A stretch of DNA of 64,000 bases from NCBI GenBank assembly GCA_029216955.1, contig JANAVB010009599.1, positions 2,293,240-2,357,239 of the forward strand, in the 5' to 3' direction. Source of the stretch: Iris pallida. Lineage: Eukaryota; Streptophyta; Magnoliopsida; Asparagales; Iridaceae. Position 1 is the stretch's first letter. Every line of letters starts with the position of its first letter. A model generated the notes under the pieces. It ran no database searches, was not told the origin of the DNA, and saw only the letters and a list, made by a program, of their open reading frames with translations. This document shows, in pieces, positions 32,007 through 42,547 of the stretch. The position numbers were made by a program, and so were the translations under genes.

Positions 32007-32950
32007 CTAAGATACTAGTAGTTTACCCTGCTTGGATCTTGAGATGAGTAGGGTAGGAAGATACGTAGTTGCATTTTTGGAATTTGGCAGAATTCCTTTT
32101 TGTGTTGCGTAACCTGTTCTCATGTGCTTGCTCTGGCGCAACTGAGTGACAGAAAACTCAGTTTGAACAGAACTCACTTTCTTAGTAGAGATTTGATTGT
32201 CTTTGTTCAGAGGAGTAGAGTTCCTGCCCAAAAGAGCTTTCACACTGAGTGGCGCATGGACGCCACCAGAGATACTTTCTACTGAGTCAAGGACTGGAGA
32301 AGATGAGGGAGTAGCCAAAGGCGTTTCCCTTTGTCTTGTGATTGAAAGGCCATAGGCGTAGGTTGCGCAGGTTGAGGAAAGGCCAAAGGGCGCTTTCCTT
32401 TATTCTGTTTAACACTCTCACTAGATAGGTTCTTCCCCGAGTTTAGAACTGGAGAAGATGAAGAAGTAGCCAAAAGGCGTTTCCCTTTGTTCAGAGTCGA
32501 AGAAATAGTAGGCGCAGATTGCGCAGGAGTTCTGGTTGGCAGAGTAGCAATCGGCGCAGGAGTTCTAATTGACAGAGAAGCATTCTACGCAGGTTGTGCA
32601 GGAGTTCTGGTTAACAGAAAAGCAATCTGCGCAGGTTGCGCAGGAGCCATGGTTGGCCGAGAGACAGACTGTCCAAGTTGCACAGGAGCCGTGGCTGGCC
32701 GAGAGACAGACTGTGCAAGTTGCGTAGGAATCGTCATGGTTGGCTGAGAAGACTTGGGAGTCCACACAGTGTGCCCTTTGCTCTTAGTAGCAACGATGGT
32801 GCGCTTGGTACCCCCAGCACTGATCATTGCCTCGTAAGCGGTTTGGTCGACTTGACGACCAAAAGTCTTCTGTGTCTTGCCGATCGACGCAGTATCACAT
32901 TGAATTATCACTTTCTCGTCAGAGGAGAAAGTCGTCTCTAGTAGAGTCGT
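32007..32950 (-). pseudogene. Element C first ORF, Pro/Ala-rich, repeat-bearing
   Basis: The likely start is ATG 32950 (MTTLLETTFSSDEKV), two nucleotides inside the primer site. After about 60 unique residues it becomes a run of PAQPAQ-, RTPAQ- and NKGKRLLATSSSSPVLNSG-type modules. A TAG at 32585 and a frameshift near 32300 break it. Tat/Ogre elements often have an extra ORF upstream of gag, and this may be its counterpart. Function unknown. Confidence 0.5.
32290..32745 (-). repeat. Degenerate in-frame tandem repeats in the first ORF of element C
   Basis: GCGCAGGAGTTCT(G/A)(G/A)TT and GCGCAGGAGCCATGGTTGGC units 33-42 bp long run from about 32515 to 32740. Three longer AAAGGCGTTTCCCTTTGT-type units lie from 32315 to 32490. 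Confidence 0.65.
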
Positions 32951-32952
32951 CA
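32932..32952 (-). other. Element C primer binding site
   Basis: Three bases inside the 5' LTR the minus strand reads TGACGACTCTACTAGAGACGA. It differs only by transitions from the TGGCGACTCCACTGGGGA-type site that I recall from Ogre/Tat elements (tRNA-Arg). The tRNA assignment is from memory. Confidence 0.5.
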
Positions 32953-32955
32953 TTT

Positions 32956-33742
32956 TGTTCGCAAAAACAAAAGTTTGATTCTTACAAACTAAGAAAGAGT
33001 ACAAAAGTATAATTTATTTTTGGGAAGTACAACTATAGGAATCTGATCAGAAGAAGATCACTTTATCCCTTGGAGGATGTGATATCGAAGACACGAGCCT
33101 CTGGAGGATGCAACGGCACTTTAATAGGAGATTATGATCATTAGTGATAATTTGAGATTGATTTGAAACTCTATTTATAGAGTTCTTGAAATAACTGTTT
33201 AGTAGTAATTCTGGGTTGCGTGCGCCTCAGGTTGCGCGCCCCTGTTCACTTGTACTGGCGGTTGCACCAATTGCTGTAGACGCATGGCATCATTTGAGTG
33301 AGATGCGCATGGTCGTAGACAATGTAGTGGACACGTTCTATAAAGTTAGTGGCATGGGCGGCACGTCACCCTGCTCTGGACATCAATTCGATCACATTGT
33401 GCGAGCTTCATCAGGTTGCACGGGGGCACAATGTAGCAACTTGTGCCTAAGTACCACCTCGCGCACCCTGACACGTTGCACAAACTGCTAGATTTCAAAA
33501 AATTTGACCAAATCTTCTCGAGCGCCGTGTTGCACAGGATTTGAACAGATTTTCCTTGATATTCATGTTATCAGCTGACAGGCAATAATGATGCTGTTAT
33601 AGTTTTTCGAGGAGACTGCCATGTGGCGCTCGCGCAACCTGTCTCGTGTGCAACCTATCCCCCTCGCGTAAGTTGATAACTGTGGTGCAATCTGATATCT
33701 AGCTTCTAAAATAGCAGCACAACTTAATTTTTAGCTTCTACA
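32956..33742 (-). mobile_element. Element C 5' LTR
   Basis: Forward ends TGTTCGCAAAAAC and TTAGCTTCTACA, 787 bp, the same length as the 3' LTR and closely similar throughout. TATA box at 33172. Confidence 0.85.
33172..33179 (-). promoter_or_regulatory. TATA box of element C 5' LTR
   Basis: CTCTATAAATAGAG on the minus strand, about 570 bp into the LTR in the sense direction. It would drive the gag transcript. Confidence 0.65.
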
Positions 33743-34646
33743 ATGTCGGTGCCAAGCGACAAAAGTAAAGTAAGTAGCAAAACGAGCAGGAAAGCAAGGA
33801 ACCCACTCGTGTCCTCCTGCGGATATCCTTCTAGTATTGACCATCTTGTATGTGGAAGTAAGCTGAGTCCTCGGAAGCTGGCTCTAAATCTGGCCATGCG
33901 AAACCAGAGAGGTTAGACCTCAAATAGCAAGTATCACAAAGAAAGCACGACATGAATAATTAGAAATACTGATTACAGTTAATAATATGATAAATAAGTC
34001 TCTGTTTGCTACTGGGATTCACACAACATCACGACACTTCAAGCCAACTTCCCAACCAACGAGGACAGAAGTTGACCCGTCATGTCCGAATATTTTGCTC
34101 ATCTCAGTAGTTAATAGAGTAGGTACAATACACAAACAAATCAATTTAAACGGCAATACAACTATTACGGCTTGCTAACTGTAAGTTCCAAGTTATCCTG
34201 GAAATATACAATAAGGGATTCCTCAGTTCTTACAATGTACGAGCAAGGCTAGTCTATTCAATAATCAATTGAGCCAATCATGAATTAGATGAGTCCCAGC
34301 GGGACGCCCGTCATCAATATGTAGAAAAAATAAACAGATACCACTCCCTTCCCGTGGCAGATTTGCAGTATCCGTGTGAACTAGCCGGCATATCGGGGCA
34401 CTAATTGTCCCAAGATGGCTGCCATATAAGAACTCAGGAATCCATTATCTCTATGCAATAGTTATTTTATTTAACTTAATAGTACCTATGTTAATTGAAA
34501 TCTCATGTCGTAGATCATAATCATTCTGAATGAGTACTTCCGTACATAGTACGATATGCATAACTCTACAACGATGTCCGTGTGGTTAGGTTGCAGGTCT
34601 TATATAGCGTAATGCAACAATCAGACCTAGCTACGGAATAATCATG
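33743..34646 (-). mobile_element. LTR B/D, part 2 of 3
   Basis: 34085-34646 matches 2543-3113. It ends in TCATG (34642-34646), the TSD of the A solo LTR, and continues at 61936-61941 as ATCATGCCTTGACTG, in agreement with the unbroken ATCATGCCTTAACTG at 3110. Linkage to part 1 across element C is inferred from position. Confidence 0.7.
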
Positions 34647-35039
34647 TGTCACGACCCGTACCCTAGAGTAAGGGCACGAGAAGTGGGTACGTCCAGCCTA
34701 CACCGCAGTGTCGGTGGTAGAATGCTGTCCTAGGTCACAACATCTAACAATATAAGGTACCTGTATAGTATGTACACTCCGAATGGAGGTGACATAACAG
34801 AATACAGTCTCAATCACATCTAAGACAGAAATAGGATAAGATAGATACGAAATGATTCCACAGAATACAGATAGATAGAAAGTTCTAAGTGTCTAAGATA
34901 ACATCAAATCCAGAAAATATCCCAAATCTCAAATACAGTAATCCATAGAGTAAATACAACTAAAAAAGACTAATCTAAACTAATGGTGTGTCATCCACTG
35001 CTAATGGATCCTATTGGAGATCCAGGTCACAACAATCCT

Positions 35040-35150
35040 CTAGGTAGTCCCATAATAAGTGGTACAGAGTGCCTCATCCTCATCCTCTGTAATATTTTCA
35101 ACATGTCTAGTCAGGACATGAGCGAGCACAATACATCTCATACAAATCAT
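35040..35150 (-). pseudogene. LTR-A small ORF copy, truncated
   Basis: MICMRCIVLAHVLTRHVENI, then TEDEDEALCTTYYGTT and a premature TAG (35042-35040). Confidence 0.5.
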
Positions 35151-36230
35151 AACAGGTTTGGAAATATAAACATGCTAGAGAGTAAGATACATAAAACTGA
35201 AAGAACAACATGATGTAGAAGAGAGAACTGTAAGTAAATAGCTACAATATATATAAAGAACTATCAGTGACTAGTGATTCAGAGTACAAGATAAACATGT
35301 GAACAGCTGGATGTGATTCATGAATATACTAAAGAGGTGATTCATGACAAAACTACTTTGGAATTATTCACATGTTTAGTTCTACTCCCCCATCCTCAAT
35401 CAATACACAAGGATCCAGTCAAGTTACGTTAAGATTCATAACTACGCTACTGGCTCATAAAGAGTGATTCAAGAGTGATTCATGAATAGATTCGTGAAGG
35501 CTCTGTGATTCATGAGAGTACAGGAATCATAAGCAAATTCATGATAGATTCATGATAATAGAAGCATGAGATACATGATGTAAGTGAAACACACGAGACA
35601 TGAGTATCTGATTCTTCCGAGAGGGATAACATCTCATGAAGGGATCCATATAGTACCAATCCGTGTTACCAACGTGTCAGCATCAAGTAAAGTAATATAA
35701 AGCAGAAATATAATCCTAAACAAGATATAAAATGATCAGAGAATGTACTCGCCTGATATCTGTATGTCTGAAGAGAATATACTGTCTGAGGAGTGGTGTC
35801 TGGCTCCTATAGAATAGTACAAGTCACTACATGTCCAAAATAGTAAAATAGACTGCTACAATACATTCTACATGATGTTTGGGTCAATCTAGGCTAAAGT
35901 CAACTTTTGGTCAACTCTAGTCAACTACACTAGTCAAATTAGGTCAACTAGGTCAAGCCTAACCCAAACAAGTCTCACTAAGCCTAGCCAGCCTATTCTA
36001 GCAAGCACACATCATCACAAGGCCATACCAGTCTACCCACACCAATTCATATGTGTATTCTTGCCAACACATAGGCTATATCACATAGGAATCTACATAG
36101 GCTACGTGCCATAGGCTATATACCATAGTCTATAGGCCATACATATATTCTCCACTTATTATATATATACTAAATTAATATAAGTAACATACACATATAT
36201 ATACCACATTATTATTATCAAGAATATACA

Positions 36231-36231
36231 T

Positions 36232-36316
<85 letters not shown>
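36231..36316. repeat. (AT)n microsatellite
   Basis: About 86 bp of AT with a single GT interruption near 36257. Confidence 0.95.
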
Positions 36317-36323
<7 letters not shown>

Positions 36324-38362
36324 GGGTAATGTGGCATGTGTGATACATGTAGCTATAGGGATAACAGTGTGCATACATTAGTTGCAATGTGTGTGTAGAT
36401 GTGAATATAGGTAGCAGTTCATCATGTGTAACCATGTGTGTGTACATGTCAGTCCTCAATTTTTAGTGTGCTAGTGTGTGTGTATGTGAAACAGTGTCAA
36501 ATACAGTTCATGTGTGATGTGTCAATTTCAGTTTTAGGTAGGTGTTGTGTCAATGTGATTCTCAGAATTTAGGCACATGTGTGTATGTGAATATGTAACA
36601 GTAAGGAGTGTGTTTGAGTAATGTGATATGTGTGGTAGGGTTCAGGAATTAGTGAATAATGTGTATAGGAAAATGAAATCAGTAGGTAGCAGTGCAATGT
36701 GTTCAGATTTCAGTGGTAATATGAAACAGTGCCCAATTCAATCCATGTTTGTGTGAGTGTATGGGGATACTAACATAGGCTATAGTGTATATATCAGTGT
36801 GTGTATACATGAAACTGTGTACCAATGTTTCAGGAATTCAAGTACAAAATGACAGTTTTCAGTTTTACAGTTTACACATAGCCCCAAAACCAATTCGAAA
36901 CCCAAATTCCTTTGTTAACATCAAAACCTAACATGTGACTAATTCTCAGACATATGTGGATGAAATAACATTGCAAATTAATTATTAAAAATAGTTTGAA
37001 ATCACATTTAATCTCAGAAATTACATAACAGTGAACCATGTATCAGATATTAGGGATAATCACAAATCGAAGTCCAATTAACAATAATATCCTGATTTAA
37101 TGGTTGGTAAATAATTGTGTAGGTGTAAGAGTGTCGTAGGTGTGTCCTAGTGTCAAGGAACTGGACACAAACGTGTCCGAATCAAAATAAACACACACGA
37201 TATAGTAGAACTGAACACAGCCTCGTGCACGCGTGCACGCGTGTCTAGCACACGACACAGGCCACGTGGAGACACGTTGTCATGCACACGTGTATGCCTA
37301 GCATAGGGCTAGGTTCGTGTCATCCTGAATCGTATCCACGAGACACGACACGGAGCTCGTGTCAGCAGCGCCTGTGGCACGCGCACCGTAGGCAACGGCC
37401 AGTACGGGCACGATTGTGTGTCAGACACACGACCATTCGACACGAGGCTTGGGGGATGACGTGTCAGTCATTGCCCCCTCCTCTGTGCCAAACCACAGGT
37501 CGCCGCGTGCCCTGTGCAGTGAGCACAAGGCACCGAGTAGCAGGACAGTGTCCGCAGGCCTGTGCAGCAAGTTCGTATACTCGTGTGGACACGACACGAC
37601 ACAAAAACCACACGAAATAGACACAAAATCAAAACGACACATAGCACTACAAATTCAATCAATTAAAATTTCAGAAATAGTGAAATAATCATCAGTGTGG
37701 CATTTTATCAAACACCCACACTAGAAAACTGATACATGACCGATACGGACACGAAACCAAATACAATTGACACCCAACCTTTACTACAGCTAGGGGACAC
37801 CTAGATCTCGGCTACCATACAAAGAAAACAAAATTAAAATGAAATTTGAAAGGTTTACCTATAGGTTGCAAATGATCAAGAAAAGCCCTAAATCAAATGG
37901 CTCCCATTGCTAGCCAAATCATCCAAATTGCTCACAAACTGAAATCACTCTCCATGAACATCAAATAGAGGATGATTAGAAACTATTGCAAAAGATTTGT
38001 GTCATGACTCGCACCCACTGTGAGGGTGCGAGTACGTAACAGCGCCCAGCCCACGCCGCAGTGTCGACAGTAGAACGCTGTTCTAGGTCATGAACTATAA
38101 CTAACACAATATGACATACTCTCCAAAAGGAGGCCAAATCATAGAAGGTACAACTCAATCACAATCTAGAGATAGAATATAGCATGATGGAATAGATAAG
38201 AAAATCCTCAAAACTGAGGTACAAATAGAAGTGAAATAAATCAAAGTTAACAAATACCAGTCTCAACATCTCCATAAATATACAACTCTGAAATTCAAGA
38301 CAACAACTAACATGAAAAGAAGGAACAGTCTAGACTATCTATGCTATGCATGGGTATCATCC

Positions 38363-38518
38363 TCAGCAGCTGCCTGAACCTCCCCAGGGGTCCAGGTCAC
38401 GAGTGTCATCTAGGCAAGCTCCATAGTAAGGGGTACAGGGTTCCTCATCATCCTCGGTAAAATTTTCAACAGGTCCAGTCAGGACGGGAGCGAGCACAAT
38501 ACATCTCACACAGATCAT
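38363..38518 (-). CDS. Conserved 51-aa small ORF in LTR A (dimer LTR 1)
   Basis: The ATG (38518-38516) to TGA (38365-38363) frame reads MICVRCIVLAPVLTGPVENF, TEDDEEPCTPYYGACLDD, TRDLDPWGGSGSC. The same length and frame are kept in LTR 2 and LTR 3. Relative to the plus-strand copy at 12339, the core is the same and a length difference is a whole codon. Cys residues at 3, 6, 28, 35 and 51. No known family. No ribosome or peptide evidence can be had here. Confidence 0.45.
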   Translation of the reverse strand: MICVRCIVLAPVLTGPVENFTEDDEEPCTPYYGACLDDTRDLDPWGGSGSC

Positions 38519-40974
38519 AACAGGTTAGAAAATATAAACATGCGAGAGAGTACGATACATGAAAATGAAAGAATGTACATAATATAAAAGAGAGAACTGT
38601 AATGGAAATATCTGCTATAAGTAGAGAACTATTAGTGACTAGTGATGTAGAGTACAAAGTCGACATGTGAACGGCTGGATTTGCATATGAATATACTAAA
38701 GAGGCTCACATGGTTATACTACTTTGGAATTGTTCACATGACTATTTATACTCCCTCATACCCCAATCAATACACAAGGATCAAGACAAGTTATGTTACG
38801 TACATGATTTTCCCATGAAAGCCAATAGATGGGTGTACATGAAGTATACATGAGGGCTCAGAACTGAGTGTACATAAATTCCACATGAAGGCCCATGAAG
38901 GGGTACACATGAAGTACAGGTTATACATGAGATACATGAGAAACATAACCAAACATGAGAGCACATGAGAGTACACGAGCGTGCATGAACGAACATGAAG
39001 CACATGAGAAACATGAATAACATGAGAGCGAGGAATACATGATGTACATGAAACACATAACATGAAGTATCCGATTCTCCCGAGGGGGATAACATCTCAT
39101 GTAGGGATCCATATAGTACCAATCCATGATAATATCCTGACAGCATCAAATAAGGTAATCTAGAGCAGGAATATAATCCTAAGCAAGTTATGAAATGATC
39201 AGAGAATATACTCGCCTGGTATCTGAATAGCTATGAGAATATACTGCCCGAGATGAGGTATCTGACTCCTATTTAGAGCTACATAAGTCAAGATGTATAC
39301 AGGGGATGAATAATGAAATGTACAATGCATCTGCATGCTGTCTAGGTCAAACTAGACTAAAGTCAACACTTGGTCAACTCTAGTCAACTACACTAGTCAA
39401 ACTAGGTCAACTAGGTCAAACCTAACCCAAACAAGTCTAACAAGTCTCACTAGACCTAACCAAGCCTAGGCTAGCACATAGACACAACACAAGGCTAACA
39501 CAAGCAAAGTAAAACAATGTGAACCACACCAAGGCATATATATATACCATATAGGTATATATATTTACCACACATAGGGCTATTGCCTATAATTAGTAAT
39601 ATATATACATTACATATAGGGAACCCATATATTTACATATATATTTCATATACAAGCATCAAACTTATATATATTTACATACTACATTATTTATGCATAT
39701 CTTGTATTACCTATATTACATACCATACATGCCTACCTTGCATACTTTATACTTGCTTTCAATTTTACTACATGATTCATATCTTACATTTATACATTCA
39801 AATCTACATGCATTCATACATATCATTCATATATACAAACTTGTATTACATATACATAACATATATGCATACCATAAAAAGAAAATCAACTAACCTATGT
39901 AAACCTACATACATATATTATATTACATACATTACATTCACACTTTACATATATTCATTCATACACTACATGTATTCATATATGCATACTTTCATACATG
40001 TTCCACTACAATACCTTGCATTACATCCATTCATGCTTGCATACATACATTCAGCCTTACATAGATTTTAGTTCATGCATATCAATTTCAGTTTAATGGT
40101 GAAATAAATGTGTGTGTAGGTGATGTGTTAATGTGAAAAAATATTGTACCAAATTGTTCTCAGATATTAGAATTCAGGTTTGATTGTAACCATGTGTGTG
40201 TGTGTAGAGGACATGGGAAAATAGTGTACCATATAACAGTTTCAGGTTCAATAAAATAAATGTGTGCGTGTCAATGTAATGTCCTTAGTTATTCAATACA
40301 AATGTACACATTACAGTGTACTAGGTTCACATGTGTGTGTGTCTAGATATTCAACATAGGTTATAGTGTGTTGTGTAAATATGGGTGAGTGTGTGTTACA
40401 TGACATAGGCTAGGGTGTGTGTTCAGATTTTAGTAGGGAACATAGATTCTCAGTTTAACAATGCATTAGCACATGTATTCTCAGGAAAAAAATAGTTTAC
40501 ATGGGTGTGTCTCAGATTTTACTCATGTGTGTGTGTAAACATTCATGTGTGTGACAGTAAGTAGCAATGGCGTGTAGATATTGTGTCTAAGCTCATGTGT
40601 GACGTATATGTGTAATATCAGCGTGCATACATAACAGGATGTCCATTCTCATGTTTCAAAACAGGGAATGTGTGTGTCAAACTCAGGAAAAATCAGTTTA
40701 CATACACAGTTTCAGTATTTAACAGTTAGCATGCCCAAATCAATTCGAAACCTATAACCAATCACCAAACATGAACCTATCATGTAGATAAAACCTAGAT
40801 ACACATAGATGAACCATAATTGCAATTTAACCAATAGAAAACAGTTTAATCATGCAATTTAATCTCAGGAAAATCACAAACAGTCGAGTATCAGAAATAT
40901 TGGGGAAAACCCATGATTCAAATTCAAAATACAATCAATACTCGAGTTAAAGGGTTGGTAAATCAATTGTCGAA

Positions 40975-41460
40975 TGTGAACGTGTCGTGCAAGTGTCCTA
41001 GTGTCTAAAAACTAGACACAAATGTGTCCAAATTGGTCCCACATACGAGCACTGGGGTTGTGCACTGACAGCATTGTGCACGCGTGCCGAGGGTTCGTGC
41101 ACACGACACGAGTCGATTCGTGACACGTGCTTGTGTCCCCATGTTCACCCAACCTAGGGCAACATGTTTGTGTCCCTGACACGTCACCACGACGTGTCCA
41201 CGAGGGACACGAAGCCCGTGTCATGAGCCACTGTTCGTACGTGTGCAAGACAGTGTGATTCAGTGCAGGTGGGTTTTCGCATCCGATACGACACGTGAGT
41301 CCACAAAACTTGCAGGACACGTTCGCAGACACTGCCCCCACATGTCCACCAAGTTTTGTGGTGTCTCGAGCTGTGTCATGTCCGCAATAAATGTCAGGTA
41401 GCAGGACAGCGCACACGCGTGTAGTGCAGCGTATCCGTGCCTATTTTTGACACAAAAATG
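40975..41460. repeat. GACACG/CACGTG island in dimer LTR 1
   Basis: Dense ACACG, CGTGTCC and related words, GC-rich against AT-rich surroundings. Counterparts at 53120-53625 (LTR 2) and 59880-60375 (LTR 3). Confidence 0.65.
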
Positions 41461-41719
41461 ACACGAAATCCAACTCAGTCTTTACGAAATATAATATACA
41501 CACATAGATCTACAAATTCATGCAATTAGTTTAGTAAAACATGAAAATCAAATTCTAAGTGACTTTCTATCAAACACTTGCACATACACTATGACACGTG
41601 TTCGATACGGACACCAAACGGACACAATTTCTAACCAAATTCTAGGGACAGCTAGGAGACACCTATATCTAGGCTAGGATGCAAAGAAATCAGAATATTA
41701 GCACAATTTGAGGAGTTTT

Positions 41720-41722
41720 ACC
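41720..41722 (-). other. Splice-donor-like site in dimer LTR 1
   Basis: The minus strand reads CACCTATAG|GTAAAACTCC, a near-consensus plant 5' splice site about 250 nt downstream of the TATA box. Same sequence at 53878 and 60631. Confidence 0.5.
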
Positions 41723-41973
41723 TATAGGTGCCAATAGCAAGAAAAGCCCCAAATTAGAGTGTTCCTCCTTGCTAGTTCGGATCCCCAAATTACTCAAAAT
41801 CTGGGATTACTCTCCATAAACAGGAAATAGATGAGTATTAGGCTCTAATGCAAGAAACTAGAGTCAAAAAGAAATTAAAATGGGAAAACTATGGATTGGG
41901 GAAGAATGGCCAAACCTTTCTTTTTTCTCTGTGTTCATTCAATACAAAAAAGACATGAACTAAATAAGGAGAT

Positions 41974-41981
41974 TATTTATA
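41974..41981 (-). promoter_or_regulatory. TATA box of dimer LTR 1
   Basis: CCTATAAATAATCTCC on the minus strand, about 570 bp into the LTR. About 3.9 kb of LTR lies downstream as R-U5. Confidence 0.65.
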
Positions 41982-42547
41982 GGGAGGAGAGCCCTAGTGG
42001 CTGGTCATAATGAATGAAATTAGGGTTAGGGTTTCAAGTCATAGGCCATGGGCCAAGTTTCATAAGTCATGGAATTAAATCATAAGTCATAAGTCATGAA
42101 CCTATTCATTATTCCTCCTATTTCAAACTAGATTCTGAATGACTAAACTAGGGTTGACTTAAGTTAGACTAGGGTCACACTACGCTATTCAAGTCACCAC
42201 AACCAGGGTCAACATCTAGGTTAGTCTCTTAAGTCACAACTAGTAGAAGTCAAATTCAACAACCATCAATCCAATAATTAATCAAATAATTCTAATAAGT
42301 TAAAATAACCAAATTACCCCTAGGCTAAAAATGATAAATAGATATTCCAAATCACAGGGTTAGGCTCTAGGTCAGACAGTCACTAAGGTTTCACTAGCTG
42401 CACATCAAAATCACAAGTCATGAATTTTAAATAGTTTTAAAATGATTAAAAATCACCAAAAATCATATTACGATTTAAATATCATAATTAAATAATTAAA
42501 ATCACAAAATTTTAAAATTACCCTTATTTAGAAAATTGGGTGTTATA

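Larger units (their letters stand above)
17862..33742 (-). mobile_element. Element C: Tat/Ogre-like Ty3/gypsy element with antisense gene, pol mostly deleted
   Basis: Two 787-bp direct LTRs (17862-18648, 32956-33742) bound it. The minus-strand order is 5' LTR, primer site, a repeat-rich leader ORF, gag, a protease of the DxGS...IMP type, a gap, the integrase C-terminus, an antisense gene, polypurine tract and 3' LTR. RT, RNase H and the integrase core are missing. Later insertions are solo LTR E (23769-25164) and a family-A LTR fragment (26118-27529). The flanking 5-mers (TTATC left, ATGTC right) are not a clean TSD. Tat-lineage elements are known to carry extra ORFs, some antisense, between pol and the 3' LTR. 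Confidence 0.8.
34647..37999 (-). mobile_element. Family-A solo LTR (A'), left part
   Basis: It starts TGTCACGACCCGTACCC after TSD TCATG. It contains the small ORF, a short GTCAA cluster, (AT)n, GT-rich DNA, a GACACG island (37120-37620) and a donor-like site (CCTATAG|GTAAACC, 37857). It is split at 37999 by the A dimer with TSD ATTTG and resumes at 61459. Confidence 0.85.
38000..42547 (-). mobile_element. Dimer LTR 1 (4548 bp)
   Basis: From TGTCATGACTCG to GGGTGTTATA (CA decayed to TA). It is followed directly by the complement of the polypurine tract, so it is the sense 3' LTR of internal region 1. Small ORF 38363-38518, GTCAA cluster 39355-39425, TACATA-rich 39550-40080, GT-rich 40090-40700, GACACG island 40975-41460, donor-like site 41721, TATA 41974. 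Confidence 0.85.

Noticed and set aside
17857..33747. TSD for element C (TTATC / ATGTC)
   Set aside because: Only three of five bases agree. The element boundaries rest on the two 787-bp LTRs, the primer site and the polypurine tract instead.
38791..39149. Frames of 90-117 codons with repeated SCxxCxS-type residues (also 45541-45813, 57699-58037, 3960-4244, 26504-26794)
   Set aside because: Product of CATGAGA/ACATGA short repeats. Copies keep sequence but shift frame and stop position, so coding selection is unlikely.
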